Of a stretch of DNA of 64,000 nucleotides, positions 43,980-58,496 are shown piece by piece. Source of the DNA: Welwitschia mirabilis (lineage: Eukaryota; Gnetophyta; Gnetopsida; Welwitschiales). A program made the translations under genes and the position numbers. Under the pieces are notes generated by a model. That model saw nothing but the letters and a program-made list of their open reading frames with translations. It did not search any database and was not told the origin of the DNA. The stretch spans positions 21,488,386 through 21,552,385 of the forward strand of contig JBOZIK010000001.1 of NCBI GenBank assembly GCA_051453625.1, written 5' to 3'. How positions within the stretch are numbered: position 1 is the first letter of the stretch; every line of letters begins with the position of its first letter.

Positions 43980-46900
43980 CCTAGATTTGCACGACTCTCT
44001 TTAACCCTTTGAATTTTTACCTTTTAAAACTTCTAAGGTTACTCCCATTTTTGTAAAAGATGAAGGTTTAAACTGATTTTATTTCTTTGTTATATAAATC
44101 ATATGTCTACTCATCTTTCTAAATCTCTTTTTGAAGCTATTGAATTTGATAAGCTAAATCATTCTTTTGATTTTTTTTAAATTTAGTATATGAAAGCTAT
44201 GCCAGGATTTTATGTGTTCCTTGACAATAATTAACTTATATCATAATTAGAATTTCTTTAAGTCCCTCCCTTTGGTATTTCATCATTCTTGAGATTTGTT
44301 TTTTCCCCAAATAAGGAAATTGATATCAATTATCCATATAGTTGAAAAACTAGTGTTCATTTTGATCAGTATAAGGTTGAATAAGAATAAACCATTAATC
44401 TAAACCAATATGAGTATTAGTTTGACTCCAAGAGTCTAGAAAAAGCCAAAAAAAACATTTATGAAGAAGCTATTCAACTTTTTAGGAACTAAATTAGAAT
44501 TAGATTTTCTAATTACTCAAATTAGAAATTTGCATAGGAATTTTCATAAAATCATAATTATCTTATCTGTTTTCAAAATTTCGTTTTTTGTATTGTACAG
44601 TGAATAAACTAGGAAACAAGATAAACAAGCTCTCATCTTATTGTTTTCATTCATGAAGAATAGCATTGAAATTATTGTTAATAAAAATTAGATCCAAAAA
44701 CCTTGAAATATTTAAATGTAAAAAGTTCTAAAACCTTTCATGTTCTTTACATATAATTAACAATAAGCACTGACTAAAATAAATAAAACATTTCACATAT
44801 AAAACATGTGACTAGTATTATACTAATTAGTGCAAAGCTCTAATACATTCTAATGTGGAAGTTATAATAATAGAATATTAACTAATTGACCAATTGGTTT
44901 TGAAAAATAAAATCCATACTAGAAGAATCCATTATGAAGAATATGCCATAGATAAATGGAAAAGAAAAATTTCATTTAGCGGCAAATTTTAAGGGTGTTA
45001 ATTATCAAGAGGTTATTACAAGCCCTTGAGTTTTAGCTACACATTTTCATTATGGCATGAAGAGGCAATTTCCTTCATGCCTAATGTTAATTCCTCTCTA
45101 TTATCTTATCCTTTTTATAATACCCTAAAACTTTTGAAGCCATACATATATAAACTGTAGACTCTAAATCTATTTTTAATATACTCAATAAAATAAATGA
45201 CTACTATTTGTAGTAAAGAGCATATTATCATTTTTATCATAATATTATCTTCACTTGAATGAATGAATGATATTTTCTTTAATACTTAAGACATCTTGGG
45301 AAGATAATATTTTTCTAAAAAATGAAAATATATATCAATGTATTTAGATGTACAATTATATCATTCAATCATATGTTTAGATAAGTTAACACAATAACAC
45401 CAATTCATATGAGATATGGAAAACTACAAGGGTAAACCATGGATGAGATCATGAAAAGCTAGCTAAGAGCATAAGACTTATGTCTAAGAAACAAAGATGT
45501 GTAGGATATGTAAATTAATAGTTCATGGATGTTGCGATCTATGACCACAAGAATGGGATGCTTTGAACCACACTAAGAACTGAGGTATGTATAACAAGTG
45601 ACAAAAATAACAGCCATGGTATTTAAAATATCACATCTTTAAAAGTTTTGTATCATGATAACTCCATTGTGTATGGTATCTATTATTAGAAGGAATATTT
45701 TTGTACACGAATTTTGTTATTTCTATGATCCATATTGAAGAATTTATGTATTAGTATTTTATCTTAGTAATGCATATCACTTCTTTGTGGGCACTTTTGG
45801 CTTATCACAACCTTAGAAGGTAAATCCTCATCAATCTAGATACTTCTTAGGGAGATTGATTACTATAGAATCCAAGTACAATGACTAAAACAAATTTTGA
45901 TATTAGGTTATTGCAAAGTTTTAATTTTGTAATCATGGAGTAAAATAAAAAAGGTGATGATTGACGATGGAACAAAGAACGTTAACCTAGTGAACATGGC
46001 ATTAATAAAAGTTTATATGGGTTAATTTTCTAGGTCTATAACTTAATTAAAATTATTAATGAAATCTTCTGACTTGGGAAAATCGACCAATTATGAAAGG
46101 AAAACGAAAAAATAAATAAATATTCATAATTAGTTTCAAAATCTACACAATATTTATTAAATAACGAGATTAGTGCATTGGGGAAAGGAAATTGATGACA
46201 TTATTACAAAACATAAATTAACATTTAGAAAAGAGTAAGACTTAGTTTAAAGCATAATATAGGATTATAAGTAAAAAAGAAGCAATTTGTTAATTTGAGA
46301 AAGGTAAAGAATTGTAAAAGTAAAAAAAAATAAAAATGATATTTTAATTCTAAAAACATATTAGAATGAATGAATAAAGAAATAAAGGTCAAAAGATTAT
46401 TTATAATAGATAAGATATTTTTGAAAAGTAACTTCAAACTAAAATTATTAACATACAAAGATTGACATGAAATGCAAAATTCAAAGGTGCCATGCATGAA
46501 TGTTATTTCCTTTTCTAATGATTCTCCTTCATGTTCAAGTGATGAGGGACGTGAGAGATTATCATCCTTTCCATATTCCTCTTTCTTACTTTAATTCAAA
46601 TAGATGATGTTTATGAATGGATTGGAAATTCACTACTATTGAAACAAGAGAAATGCTAAGTATCACACCATGCAACTATTCTCTTTCTTATGCCTTAAAG
46701 TATAATGTTGTAATGTGGGTGAGTTAGGGATAAGAGTAACATGATAATAATTTCTCTACAAAATGTAGAATCCAATCTCACAAAAGAATGAGGTTATGCC
46801 AATTGTTTCCTTCATGAGAGATTTATTTTGATTATGCAATTCAAAAGTTCCATGATCAATTTAATTTTGTATTATTTTATTTATTTTTAGATTTTCATAC

Positions 46901-47924
46901 ATTTTTTGAATGACGCCTTGATGACTTTACTAGCTTTCCAAATCTATAATAGGTTATAAACCCTTTACTTGTTAAAGTTTTCATTCATATTTTCAATTTA
47001 GAAGTTACATTCATTATTATGGTTGGCTATGCCTCCTTTGCATGATTTAAGATTTCTTGTTAAAAATGCTGTATTGTTACAAGTATTATATTGGAAGTTA
47101 AATTTTATTTAAAGCTAAATTTTATATAAATGATGTTTATATCATATTTTAATAGTTAGCCAAATTTCATATCAATCAAATTTGTGAATTAATAGTTAAA
47201 ATTCATAGACGTTACGTTTGAATATCAAATACAACATAGATAATAAATTTGTAAAAATTAATTTTTAAGCTTTATAATATTAAATTCACAAATCATATAA
47301 AGTTGAAAATTAGTCAAGATAATCTTGTGGATGATAATTTTCAAAGGCAACTAAAACTGCATCTATTACAAATATGAATGATGATTTACAATAATTCTAA
47401 GATAGTGCATTCAATTTTAGATAATAAAATATAGGTCTATTTAAAAAAAAGTGGAAAATGTTTTTGCACAATTCTTATTCTCACATCTTATTATGATTTT
47501 AATCTAGTTGTAATTCAAAGTTTATGTGATTGCATTAAGAAGTGAATGGGCTATGGTTAAAATAGGGACTGCAATTTTCTAATAAAATATCTTGCATGTC
47601 ATATTATAGGGGAAAAAGTTATTTATTATGTTTGTATTGGAGGATATGAGCTTGGATAATAGGATTGCATTACTGAAGAATGGATAAAGTTAAGAAAAAT
47701 TAAATTGATTAAATGACATCCTTTTAAACAAATTTTCAAATGGTTCTTAAGACTAGAAAGTATTAGAAATTAATCCCACATTGATAACATAAAATTAATT
47801 TTTTTTTTTGAATTATAAAATTAGTTTTGTGTATAGTGAAGGTTGCAAAACCTTCTTTTTATCAAGCTTGTTATTTAAGAAAATCTAACTTTTTATGAGC
47901 TTTATATCATTATAATATCACAAA
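43980..47924. other. AT-rich stretch, no gene seen
   Basis: Nothing recognisable on either strand. A 90-codon open frame at 46225-46497 (-) is composed almost entirely of AT-rich codons for F, L, I, N and S, without motif, and looks like chance. Confidence 0.55.
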
Positions 47925-48155
47925 ATCCTATATCATAATGAACATCCTATACCATGGTAAAGAACATTTTAAATATGATATAACTAAATTGTTTATATGT
48001 ATTATAAATATAACAAAACATTTTAAATATGATATAACTAACTTATTTACATGTAAGAATAATATAACAGGAGTGATAATGTAATCCCATATGATAATTA
48101 ACATCCTATATCATGGCAAAGCACATTTTATATATGTTATAATAGCTTATGAATA
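47925..48155. repeat. Local direct repeats of about 55 bp
   Basis: 'aacatcctatacCATGGtaaagaacatttta...atatgatataactaa' at about 47939-47990 is repeated as 'acattttaaatatgatataactaa' at 48018-48041 and as 'aacatcctatatcatggcaaagcacatttta' at 48101-48131. Two full copies and one partial are visible. Function unknown. Confidence 0.6.
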
Positions 48156-48249
48156 CGTAATATAAATATTAAATAATTGAGAGAGTATCAAATTTGTTAC
48201 GACTGTGAAACCAAATGAAGTTTGAAACGGGAAAAATAGAGCATGATAA

Positions 48250-49870
48250 AAATGTAACTTTACTAATAAAACTTGAAGCTTGAACCATTGTTTAAAAATT
48301 GGCTTTTCCTATGCTAATAAGGCCTTGCATGATGCTCAAATTAATTACTTCATTACTGAAAGGGAGATGTTAGCTATAATATTTGCTCTTGAAAAAATTT
48401 CTCCACTATCTTATTGGTTATCTTGTTATTATCTTTACTAATCCTACTACTTTGAAATGTATTCTACATAAGCCCTTAACTAAACCTGGTCTTATGCATT
48501 AAGTTGTGCTTATGCAAGAATTTCATATTACAATTAAAAATAAATTAGAAAAAGAAAACCTAATTTCCAATGATTTATCTCACCTTTTTGTACCCGTTGA
48601 TTCATCTAAATTTACTTAAAATTTTCTTAATGAAAATTTATTTGCTGTGAATGCTTTGCCTTGGTATGTCAATGTTACAAATTTTAAATCCTATGGTAAA
48701 CTTCCTAGTAACATGTCTTATTATTATCAAAAGATTTTTTTATCTTAAAAGCGTAAATTTCTTTAAGAACGCCTCTTTTGTTTAAATATTGTACTAATTA
48801 GGTCTTTCAAAGGTCTGTACTTGGAAATGAAATGATTAATATATTAGAATTTTATCATAATGGTGTTTGTGGTAGCTATTTTAGTGGAAAGAAAACAACA
48901 TCTAAAGTTGGCTTCTTTTGACATACTGTTTTTAAAGATGCTAACAAATTTTATAAGTCATGCAATAAATGCTTAAAAAAAGGGTAGAATTATAGGAAAA
49001 ACAAAATGCCTCTCGAACCTATCTTTGTTATTAATTTCATTGGACCATTTCCACCCTCCTTTGGTAATGTTTATAGTCTTGTTTGTGTGGATTATGTTTC
49101 TAAATGGGTAGAAGTAAAAGCTTGTAAAGATTAAGATGCTAAGACTATTGTTAGATTCCTTAAAGATTATATTATATCCTATTTTGGTCATCCTAAAGTA
49201 ATCATTAGTGATCAAGAAATTCATTTTTGTAATAAAATGTTTAGAAATTTTATGCTTAAATATGGTATTACCCATGATGTAGATACTTCTCATCATCTGC
49301 AAACCAATGGCCAAACTGAAGTAACTAAGCATAAGCTTATTAGAAATCTTCAAAAAACAGTTAGTGCTAATAGAAAAGATTAGTTACTAAATTTGTCTAA
49401 TGCATTGTGGGCTTATCGTAAAGATTTTAAAACTCCCATTGGAATGACTTCTTTCAAATTTGTTTATGCTAAATAGTTTTTCTTCCTACTGAGATAAAAC
49501 ATAAGCTTTTAATGCTATTCATAAAATTAATCTTGATTTTGAAAAATGTGCTAAGAATAGATTAGATCAATTGAATGAATTAGATAAAATAAGATTAAGT
49601 TATCATGATAATCAAGTTCTTGCTAAAAAATGAATAAAATCTTATCCTGATCAAATCATTCTTAGGAATACATTTCATGTAGGTAATAAAGTTTTGGTTT
49701 TGAATTCTTGTTTTCATTTATTTCTTGGCAAGTTCAAATCTAAATGGGAAGGTCCCTTTGTTATTAGTCATGTATTTCCTTTTAGCACTATTGACATTAA
49801 AATTCTAACATTGGTCATGTTCAATAAATAAATGGATCTAAACTCAAGTTATTTAATGATAAAAATTTAA
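48250..49870 (+). pseudogene. Ty3/gypsy (Athila-type) RNase H and integrase relic (element G)
   Basis: RNase H appears at about 48300-48420 (ALHDAQINYFITEREMLAIIFALEK). A decayed stretch follows, ending in a zinc-binding CNKC (48961-48972). The integrase core is then fairly open: [14 protein letters not shown] and [11 protein letters not shown] (first Asp), VIISDQEIHF (second Asp), QTNGQTEV (Glu), and ALWAYRKDFKTPIGMT. A C-terminal block (KFKSKWEGPFVISHVFP) follows at about 49730-49780. The LNELDKIRLSYHD and GKFKSKWEGPF patterns are those of plant Athila elements. Scattered stops break it. Reverse transcriptase and gag are not seen to the left. Confidence 0.85.
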
Positions 49871-50210
49871 ATGGGGTTGAGATCTATTTTTAGTCATCTT
49901 TTATATGTAAATGTGATGAAATCTTAAATAAACCAAAAGATAGAAAAATTTGCCTGTATTTCTTTGTTTTACTTAGAAACTTTTAAAAATATTGGTTTTT
50001 TTGGAGAACGAAATAAGAGCTATGGATCTCATGTAATCACCTGCAGAAGGGCTACAAGCTTTATGGAGGACCTACTTTTGTTTGTTTTCCATAAAGTATT
50101 AATCCAAAAATATTTTCAGATTATGTTTTTGAATTTTCCTTTTTCATTTTAGTTTTAATTAAATATGATCAAACTTTATATTTTTAACCTCAAAATTCTA
50201 GTTTTCAATT

Positions 50211-50224
50211 AAGTTGAGGGGTAT
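50211..50224 (+). other. Candidate polypurine tract of element G
   Basis: AAGTTGAGGGGTAT, resembling the G-rich AAGTTKGGGG tracts before Athila-type 3' LTRs, lies about 350 bp after the integrase relic. Confidence 0.4.
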
Positions 50225-52200
50225 AACTAGTTGTTTTCTAATTTTTAAAACCTCCATATTTAATAAAATTTTGTATTTAATGCTTGATCAATTTCTATAT
50301 AATAGTGTATGTATTTCATGTGTGAAATCTGTGAGATTTACTTTCTTATATAACACCATTTTATAATATGATGTTATGGATGTGCTTTTAGTTGATATAG
50401 CTTATATCAACATTTTTTATTTTCTTTTTTACAATTTAATAAAGCTTAATAAAATTTTGGCCTTAATTTTTCTTTAATAACATGTTGAACTTCCTGATAT
50501 GTCTACATTTACTTATTATCTCTTGTGACATATATACATTATCATGATTTCATCACTATTACAACTGTTGCTTTATATGTTGTATTATGTACAAGACTAG
50601 CATTCAGATCCACAATCATCTACTTAAGTTACAAACATCTCGATGATTAATCCTTAGGCTTCGTAAATGATGTAATTTCTCACCATCATGTGAATGACAA
50701 ATGCCACTAAATATTTTGATATAGGTCTGATACCACATCCTGTAGATGAACTTCTTAATTGGTAGTAGGCTTCATTCCTATTAAAATCATCACTTGCACA
50801 AGTTGTACAAGGAGACTAATTCGAGGTTGTAAGGAAGGCTAAATTTTAAATAAAATAAGGTATTAATAGTTAATATTTCACATTACTTTTAAACTTTAAT
50901 ACTACATCTAGAGGTTTTTTGCATTGTTAAGGTAACAGCTATACTAAACATTCAATGAGCTCAAAACGATGCATTATGATCTAGTTTGAGGATTTTCATG
51001 ACACTTGCAGTCAAGAGATCAAGATTAAGGGTGAAAATGTACATGATGGATGACTACTCCAACATAGAAGCTCTATAGATGATTCATAGTACCTTTTCCA
51101 TTACCATATATCATCTACTTATTGAAGCGATGATTCTAACTTACTTTGACACTAGATGCATGACAATAGATGAGGGATGCATGACATTAGATGACATCAG
51201 AGCCTTTTGAAACATTAGTACCTTGGAAAATTGCATTCCTGAAGCCATAGTCTATTTATTCCTAGTCATTTTCGAGTCAAAATTAACAAAATTATGTATT
51301 GTAATTCTTAATATATAAAATTAAATTAACTTTATTTTTGGATTTTTAGTAGTTATGTATGAACCTATCTATGGTGCTACAATACCAATTCCAAGAGTAA
51401 AATGGCACTACAATATCATGTGATAGTTTTGTAAAATAAGACATGAGACACATGTGAATATACAGTGGTTTTAACAACTCCTTAGCCTACAACTGATCCT
51501 AGAATGCCTATAAAGACTGCCCTCTTTGCCCATACCAACATCATCTTGTTATTATACCATTTTAATTCCAAATTTGCCATTCTCAAGCATTGGAAGGAGA
51601 GTTTATATCTCTCTCTCTATATCAACTTTGAAAACCTTCTATGTTCCTCATTATCATCTTTTGATATCATTTGAAACAATTTTCAGCCTTCTAAACCTTT
51701 CAAACCCCATTTTACTTCATCTTTCCTCCCATTTCCATTCATCTGGAGGGCATTGTAAGTGTGGTGAAGTGCACGTAATTGGGCAGTATAGGAGGAGAAG
51801 GAAGCATCAAATCTTATAAAGAACTGAATGGAGGACTAATGAAAATGGCTATGAATTCTTTTAAAATCAATAAATTTTCCTTTTTCTAATGTTTTTAATG
51901 CTTTTAATTACTTGATTTATGCATATTTATCATGGTTTTCTTTTAATGTAATTAGACTTTTAATGGCTTGTAGCATAAATATTGCTCATTAGATTGTAGC
52001 ACAATTAGTAACTTTTATAGAAATCTATTTTTTTTTGCATGTTTGATTAATCTTTGTAAAAATAAATCATGTTTTTTATTTTTATTCTCTCTTTTTTCCT
52101 ACGTTCTTTTCATTTTCTATTGCATTTCTTACAGTTTACTTTTCTTCTAAAGTAATTAATGTTGAATTATTATTTCCTCTCTAGTAGTAGTTGCAGAATT
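50225..52200 (+). repeat. LTR-like region downstream of element G
   Basis: No coding motif. A TATA box in good context (CCTATAAAGACTGCC, 51507-51521) is followed by a pyrimidine-rich, leader-like stretch, as in a plant LTR promoter. The end of the LTR was not identified and no second copy is in the window, so this is a weak call. A small open frame starting at 51526 in the leader has no motif. Confidence 0.3.
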
Positions 52201-54632
52201 TAAAAATATGTGACTTATTCTTTTCTAGAACTAAAGTTAATATTTTTTGCAATAATTCTTCTCTCTTCTTTTTACTTTCTCAAAATCAAAGTAGAATAGT
52301 TAATGGTCTAGTTTGTTTTGGCCATAATGTTTCTTTGCAACTTCAAGGGTTTTGCATTTTTGTTAGTAGATTCTTCTCATAATTTAGAACTTTCTTTTTC
52401 AACGTGTCAAAATCCAAATTCAGCCTCTAAAACCCCCTTTTTTGACCATTTTCAATCTTAGTTGTAGTTTTACTTGATAAATCTTTATGGGCTGTCAAAT
52501 CTTATTTTTTCTAATTTTGCATAATTTTTTTTTCAATCATTTTTTAGTTTTCCCCCCCTGAATTCAAGATTCTATCTCATAGTATTTTTGAATAGTTATA
52601 TAATATGAAATCCATTTTTTTCTCAAGTTTTATAGTTTTTTTAATATTCTCAGACAAATTAGGGTTGTTTGTAATTTTTTGCAATTTTTTTAGATGAATT
52701 GTATTTATCGGTTGCAATCGATTTTACTTAATATTGACTAGTTAGATTTACAAACTTGTTTTATGGCATATTCTACATATTTTGATGGCTACAAAATTTT
52801 CTAAGTCTGTTCTTATGAATTTTCTCTCTCCCTTGTCTCCCTTTTCTTCATTTATTCTCTTTTTTTATTAGTCAAAATAACTTGAAATTAACTAGGATTA
52901 TTTTGATTTAATGAATATTCCTATACTGGTTTTTATTAGTTTCCTATTGATTGAAACCCTGATTTTGATGTTTCAATGCTTTTATAATTTATTTTATGAT
53001 TAGTAAAGAGTTGTCTCTTATGTTAAATGTGTTGCAATATAGCAAAAATCGCGTTATTATCAAAGGGTTTGTCTAGCCAAGTTGAAGAATATAGATTTAG
53101 AAGTGTTATATTTTGATTCTAAATTGATGTACATTTTACATAGAATGGAATGTAATGTTTGAATTACCTAATTACACCCATTTAATATGAATTAAAGAAA
53201 TTAACTTTCCAAGGAAAATTATTATTACATATGAAAATAACTAAGGTAAATTTGACTGTTTAAACTCGTTTGCTTATTCACATCAATTATAATTGATCTT
53301 TATAATCTTGAGAATGTTCATAAAATATTACTTCTTTTTACTTTATTGCACTTTCCTTTTCACATCTTGTGAAATTATGCTTTTACACATGTAATTTTTC
53401 ATGACTATTTTATGTCGTGTGTTAAATTAGTTGTATGTCACTTAAGAGAAATGATTTTTTTAATAATATGAAGTGACATTTTGATAAGACAATTTTAATA
53501 TTTCCATATGAATTCATGTCAAGTGTTCCATGGGTTCAGTACTCATGTGCTTTCACCATATTTTCATATTAAGTTAGGAGATTTATTTATGATATAATTT
53601 AAACTTTTTATACTTAATTTTCTTTCTCTAAGTTGAATTATCATCGTAAGTATACATTTATTCTTATGAAGGCTTAGAGCATCATCTCATCATTTTAAAA
53701 ATTGAGTTTTTACTTCATTCACTAAAACAAATGGCATTAAAGAGGTGGAGCTAATTTCTATTTTAAGGGAGATTCACGTTTGCCATGATGTTTAACATTA
53801 GAAGGATGTTTTATTGAAGAATGTTTATTAGGATGACACCCACTATGAGGATGTTATACTTTAAATTCCAATTTAGAGGAAAAGGTATCAATAATGTTAG
53901 CCTATGATTTAATAGTATAAAGAATCTTGTTAAGTATTATTAAAGATAATTGTGATAGTTTTATACTACCATGCAATGACATAGTATAGTTACACAAAGG
54001 TGAATCCTTCAAATAACATCTATTCAAGTTAACATAACATATGCAAACTTGATTCCATGGGTCATAATACATGAAACTTGATTCTATGGGTTAATTTTAG
54101 CAACCTTCACCTTAATATAACTCATTTGTGGAATTAATTATTGTATCTTTCTTTATTATAATGCAAGATATTTATACTTGTTATGAGATTGATAAGCTCT
54201 AAATCATTCTTTCAGTAGAATGTATTTGTAGTGTGATGAAGTTGGTATAACTAGTCTTCATATGACTTGCCAACTTCTTATGTTGTAAAGCCTTAGATTT
54301 TATCATGATTTCTATCAACTCATTATCAATATTTTTCCAAGAATTTTCTTCCCCTAAGGAGTGAAAAGGAACATGCATTTTATTAAAGAAATTGATGTCA
54401 AAACCAGATACATACATAGTGGACATGAAATCTTCATGTAAATCTTTCCAACTCTGATCATTATAAAGAGTGGCTTATATGTTGGTCATGAATCTAGTTG
54501 TCAATACTGATGTAAAAGAGTTTAGCAACATCTAAAACTTTCTCTTTAGGATTGCCATAACTAATTTAATAGGAATGAAAAATGATAATTTATGAGGTAT
54601 ACTAAATAATTAATCTATCCTTTACAAAAGGA
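52201..54632. other. AT-rich stretch, no recognised gene
   Basis: T-rich low-complexity sequence dominates 52000-53000. A 75-codon minus-strand frame at 54199-54426 (SLGEENSWKNIDNELIEIMIKSK and following) has a charged, protein-like composition but no family I recognise; it may be a retroelement gag scrap. Confidence 0.4.
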
Positions 54633-55093
54633 NNNNNNNNNNNNNNNNNNNNNNNNNNNNNNNNNNNNNNNNNNNNNNNNNNNNNNNNNNNNNNNNNNNN
54701 NNNNNNNNNNNNNNNNNNNNNNNNNNNNNNNNNNNNNNNNNNNNNNNNNNNNNNNNNNNNNNNNNNNNNNNNNNNNNNNNNNNNNNNNNNNNNNNNNNNN
54801 NNNNNNNNNNNNNNNNNNNNNNNNNNNNNNNNNNNNNNNNNNNNNNNNNNNNNNNNNNNNNNNNNNNNNNNNNNNNNNNNNNNNNNNNNNNNNNNNNNNN
54901 NNNNNNNNNNNNNNNNNNNNNNNNNNNNNNNNNNNNNNNNNNNNNNNNNNNNNNNNNNNNNNNNNNNNNNNNNNNNNNNNNNNNNNNNNNNNNNNNNNNN
55001 NNNNNNNNNNNNNNNNNNNNNNNNNNNNNNNNNNNNNNNNNNNNNNNNNNNNNNNNNNNNNNNNNNNNNNNNNNNNNNNNNNNNNNNNNNNNN
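54633..55093. other. Assembly gap (461 N)
   Basis: Run of N with no obvious duplicated flanks. Confidence 1.
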
Positions 55094-57542
55094 ATTTAAA
55101 AGTAATGAGAGAAAAACTTGAAATGTATAGTTGGTTTAAAAAAATATATTGCTTACACTAATAATTTCAAATGATCTATTCAAATTACAATAACACTAAA
55201 AATATTGAAAGAATAATAAAAAGTCATAATAGAGAGTTATAGTTAATTTAAAAGGAATCTTTCTAACATCCATAATTGAAATGATCTATTTAATCCATAA
55301 AAATGTACTAAATTAACAAAGATATCCCTCTAATAATCATACACATAAAGAAAAACAAAGTAATTTTGTTTAGAAATCCTTATGTAAATACAATAATTTT
55401 TAACCTAAGAGGCCTAAATTATTAGATGATTAAGTAAACTCTTTGTTAATTTCATGTCTTGATCCCAATCTAGATAGTGATAATACCCTCTTTAGGGGTG
55501 TGAATCTTATCTCTAAAAAGAGTAAAAGGGTAAAGTATGAATCACATCAATGGGACATTCAAGTTATTGTCTAGTTTTAGTTACCTTAGCTATAAACCCC
55601 CTTAATGAATAGTATGATACAATGTTAATGACTTTTTTAGATCTTAAACCTAGTCAATTTCAATTAATTACACTTGTTCCTTCTTATTAACTTAATGATG
55701 AAATTCATGTAGATCCTACCACTATGTCCCTAGTCTTTTTCCAATACACCCTCGATTACTAAGGTGTACACAGGAGTATGGAGCTTGGGATGCCTAGGAT
55801 ATTTTCACTTAAGTGAGATATGACTCTCTATAAGGCTCCAAATACATATTTATAATAGTTGAATATTGGTTAATAAACCTAAAATATATTATAGTATAAC
55901 ATAGATTAGTGTTTATATAAGGCTCCCAATGCCACCATCAACTAAGACTTATTACAAGTGAAAACATAATGTATTTAAAAAGCTATTAATTTTTAACTTT
56001 AAACATTAGATAATATTAAAATTTTATAAAATGGCATTAAGTGCAAGGAATAAGATAAAAAAAAAACAAAGGATCTTGGTTTTGGTATGATTTAAGTGGA
56101 TCTTACTCGACATCTCAAATTTAACTTGATCTATCTAAATTCCAAGTGAAAAATGATTTAAGTGAGAAATTTTAAGTAAAGTAAATCTTACTCAATATTT
56201 AAATTTGATTATATGTGATAAAAAAAAGAGTTTTATGGGCTTATAATAATTAAAAAAATGCCTAAAAATCTTAAAATATGTGAGAAAATGCAAAAATAAC
56301 TAAACATGCATGTGTACAAAAGTGAGATAAAAGATTAATATAAATTTACATATGCATAATAAAGAGGTAAAAGTTAGCATAAATTAAACATATGTAGAAC
56401 AATGTGGTTAAAAAAAGCCTTGAGCTAAGAATGAATGCACATGTCCTAGCACAAATCAAAAAGTGTAAACATGCACAACCACTATTTTAATTTATGCCTT
56501 CCTAAAATATTTCATATAAGTGCATCAAGAAATTTAAGAAGGTGGTAGATTTTTATAAGATGATAGAAGTTGAAAGATGCATGTAAGTGATTAAGATGTT
56601 TGACAATTCAGTTAGTGCACTTTGTAGAATTTTTAAGAGGTGCATAAGACATAGATAAGTAAGTTAGCACCTTAGACAACATGTTCAGACATCATGCTTT
56701 GCATAGGTGGCACATAAAGTAGTGAGAATGTTGAGATCACTATCATATTGGGCAACACATATAGTGGATGTAGTGAGTTAATGAAATGTTAAATAGTAAA
56801 TGTAACATGTGTTATAATAAAAATAATGCATTTTCTAGTGAATGAAAATTGTTTAATAAAAATGATTGGTAGGATTCTGTTAGGTTTGCAACATGATAGC
56901 TATACTACTGATTAACTAAAATTTACTACAATCCAACTAGACTCTTTTTGATATCTTAAGAAGGATATGTAGAATCATTTAATTAAGTTTTACAAATAGT
57001 AAGAAACAATTCACCAAATGAAGACAAGAAACAAGTAGTGATAATAAAAGTACAAGATATACAAAGAAGAAGTACCAAGCCACAAGAGGGTATTAGTAGT
57101 GAAAATGAGCGTAATAAGTAGAAAGAAGGATGTTGAAGGGAAAAATAGGAGTGTGGACATTATGAAGCTGAAAACATGATGATCTTGATAATATGCAAAG
57201 ATTGACATTTATTTTAAGTCATTAAGGTTTATTTAGCATAATCAAGGTTTAGTATTTACCTTTTTATCATTTTATCTTAATTTAAGCTATTAAAATTATT
57301 AAAAAATAATATTTTTCATTTATCATTGAACTTTAAGATCTTTAAGAGGAATCTAGAACATGTGGCAGAAGCCCTATTGCACCTCCTAATTATTAATTAA
57401 TGATAAAATAAATTTTAAATAAATTGAGTCTAATGTTTATATTATTTGTGTAGGCCTTGAAGAACATTTGGATGCTTAAAAAAGCAAAGAATAAGGAGAA
57501 AATAAAGAACACTAACTTGAATAGTTAACCATTTATTGCTTA
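55094..57542. other. AT-rich stretch, no gene seen
   Basis: No coding motif on either strand. The right part (from roughly 56880) may already belong to the LTR of element E, whose start could not be fixed. Confidence 0.5.
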
Positions 57543-57690
57543 GGAATCGATCACCTATGATAGTTATAAGTGCAGATTTTCAATAAAGGGTTGATCACCT
57601 ACCATTGAGGGGTTGATCATCTACTATTAAGGGGATGACTATTCATTGTAGTGAGGTTGACCACCTATTGTTAGGGGATCGACTACTAAA
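57543..57690 (+). repeat. 22-bp minisatellite, about five imperfect units
   Basis: Consensus about GGGGTTGATCACCTACTATTRA. A first unit at 57543-57564 is followed after a spacer by consecutive units from 57588 to about 57690, each with two to six differences. It lies inside the presumed LTR of element E, upstream of its TATA box. Confidence 0.75.
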
Positions 57691-58422
57691 TATGTTTACA
57701 ATAATTCTTCTTCATGATGAGGCTAACCTATCAAGAACTATAGTTGATGAGATAAGGGATTAACTGGTATTAAGGAGGAGGTAAACTACCTCGCATATGA
57801 TTATAAGTGAAAATAGCCATTGAAAAGCATACTTAACCATTAAGCAAAAGTGTTGAAATGCTAATTGACTATTTTGTAGGTTCCAATAATCACATACATT
57901 AGAATCATAATTTATAACAATTAGAATTCATCCTCTATATAATCCAAACATGATTGTTCTTATTTATGGGGATTGAGTTTTTATTATTAGGCCTAAGTAT
58001 ATAATAAAACACTTCCTATATTGTTTATTTTATTTTATATCAACTCTACGTTGTCTCTTATTATAATTAAAGCTACTTAAGCTTACTTGAAGCTAAGGAA
58101 TAGCATAAAATCCTATTGTAAGGTAAAGAAATACTGCAAAGCCCCATTAGAGTTTAGTTGGAAGCTACACTAGTAATAAAGAAAGACAGGATTGTTTTCA
58201 TTACTTCATGCCTATTTATCTTTATAGTTTGTTTAATATCATGTGCTTAATTGTTATATTCATAATTGATTATATGAATTATCAATAGAGTTAATTTGAC
58301 ACTAGTTATTATTTAATTAGATGATATATTACATTATGCAAACATAATGCAAATAATTAAATTGTAAAAACTACCTTAACTATCCTACTCATCCCTTCCC
58401 TCTAGGACAATGAATTCTAAAA
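57691..58422 (+). repeat. 5' LTR of element E, right-hand part
   Basis: The right end is set by the primer-binding site at 58425. A TATA-like CTATATAATCC at about 57934-57944 would be its promoter. The phrase 'CATCCCTTCCCTCTAGGACAA' near the end is of the type seen at the ends of the A-C LTRs. Its left boundary is unknown, and no 3' LTR is in the window. Confidence 0.5.
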
Positions 58423-58424
58423 AT

Positions 58425-58436
58425 TGGTATTACAAC
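58425..58436 (+). other. Primer-binding site of element E, degenerate
   Basis: TGGTATTACAAC followed by TTG, close to the copia consensus TGGTATCAGAGC. Confidence 0.6.
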
Positions 58437-58496
58437 TTGTATATAGGTGTTTTTCTTGTATTTAATTATTTAATATATTATTAATCATGAAAGGCC

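Noticed and set aside
48973-49353. 126-codon minus-strand open frame
   Set aside because: Antisense to the Athila-type integrase, which carries clear DDE-type motifs on the plus strand.
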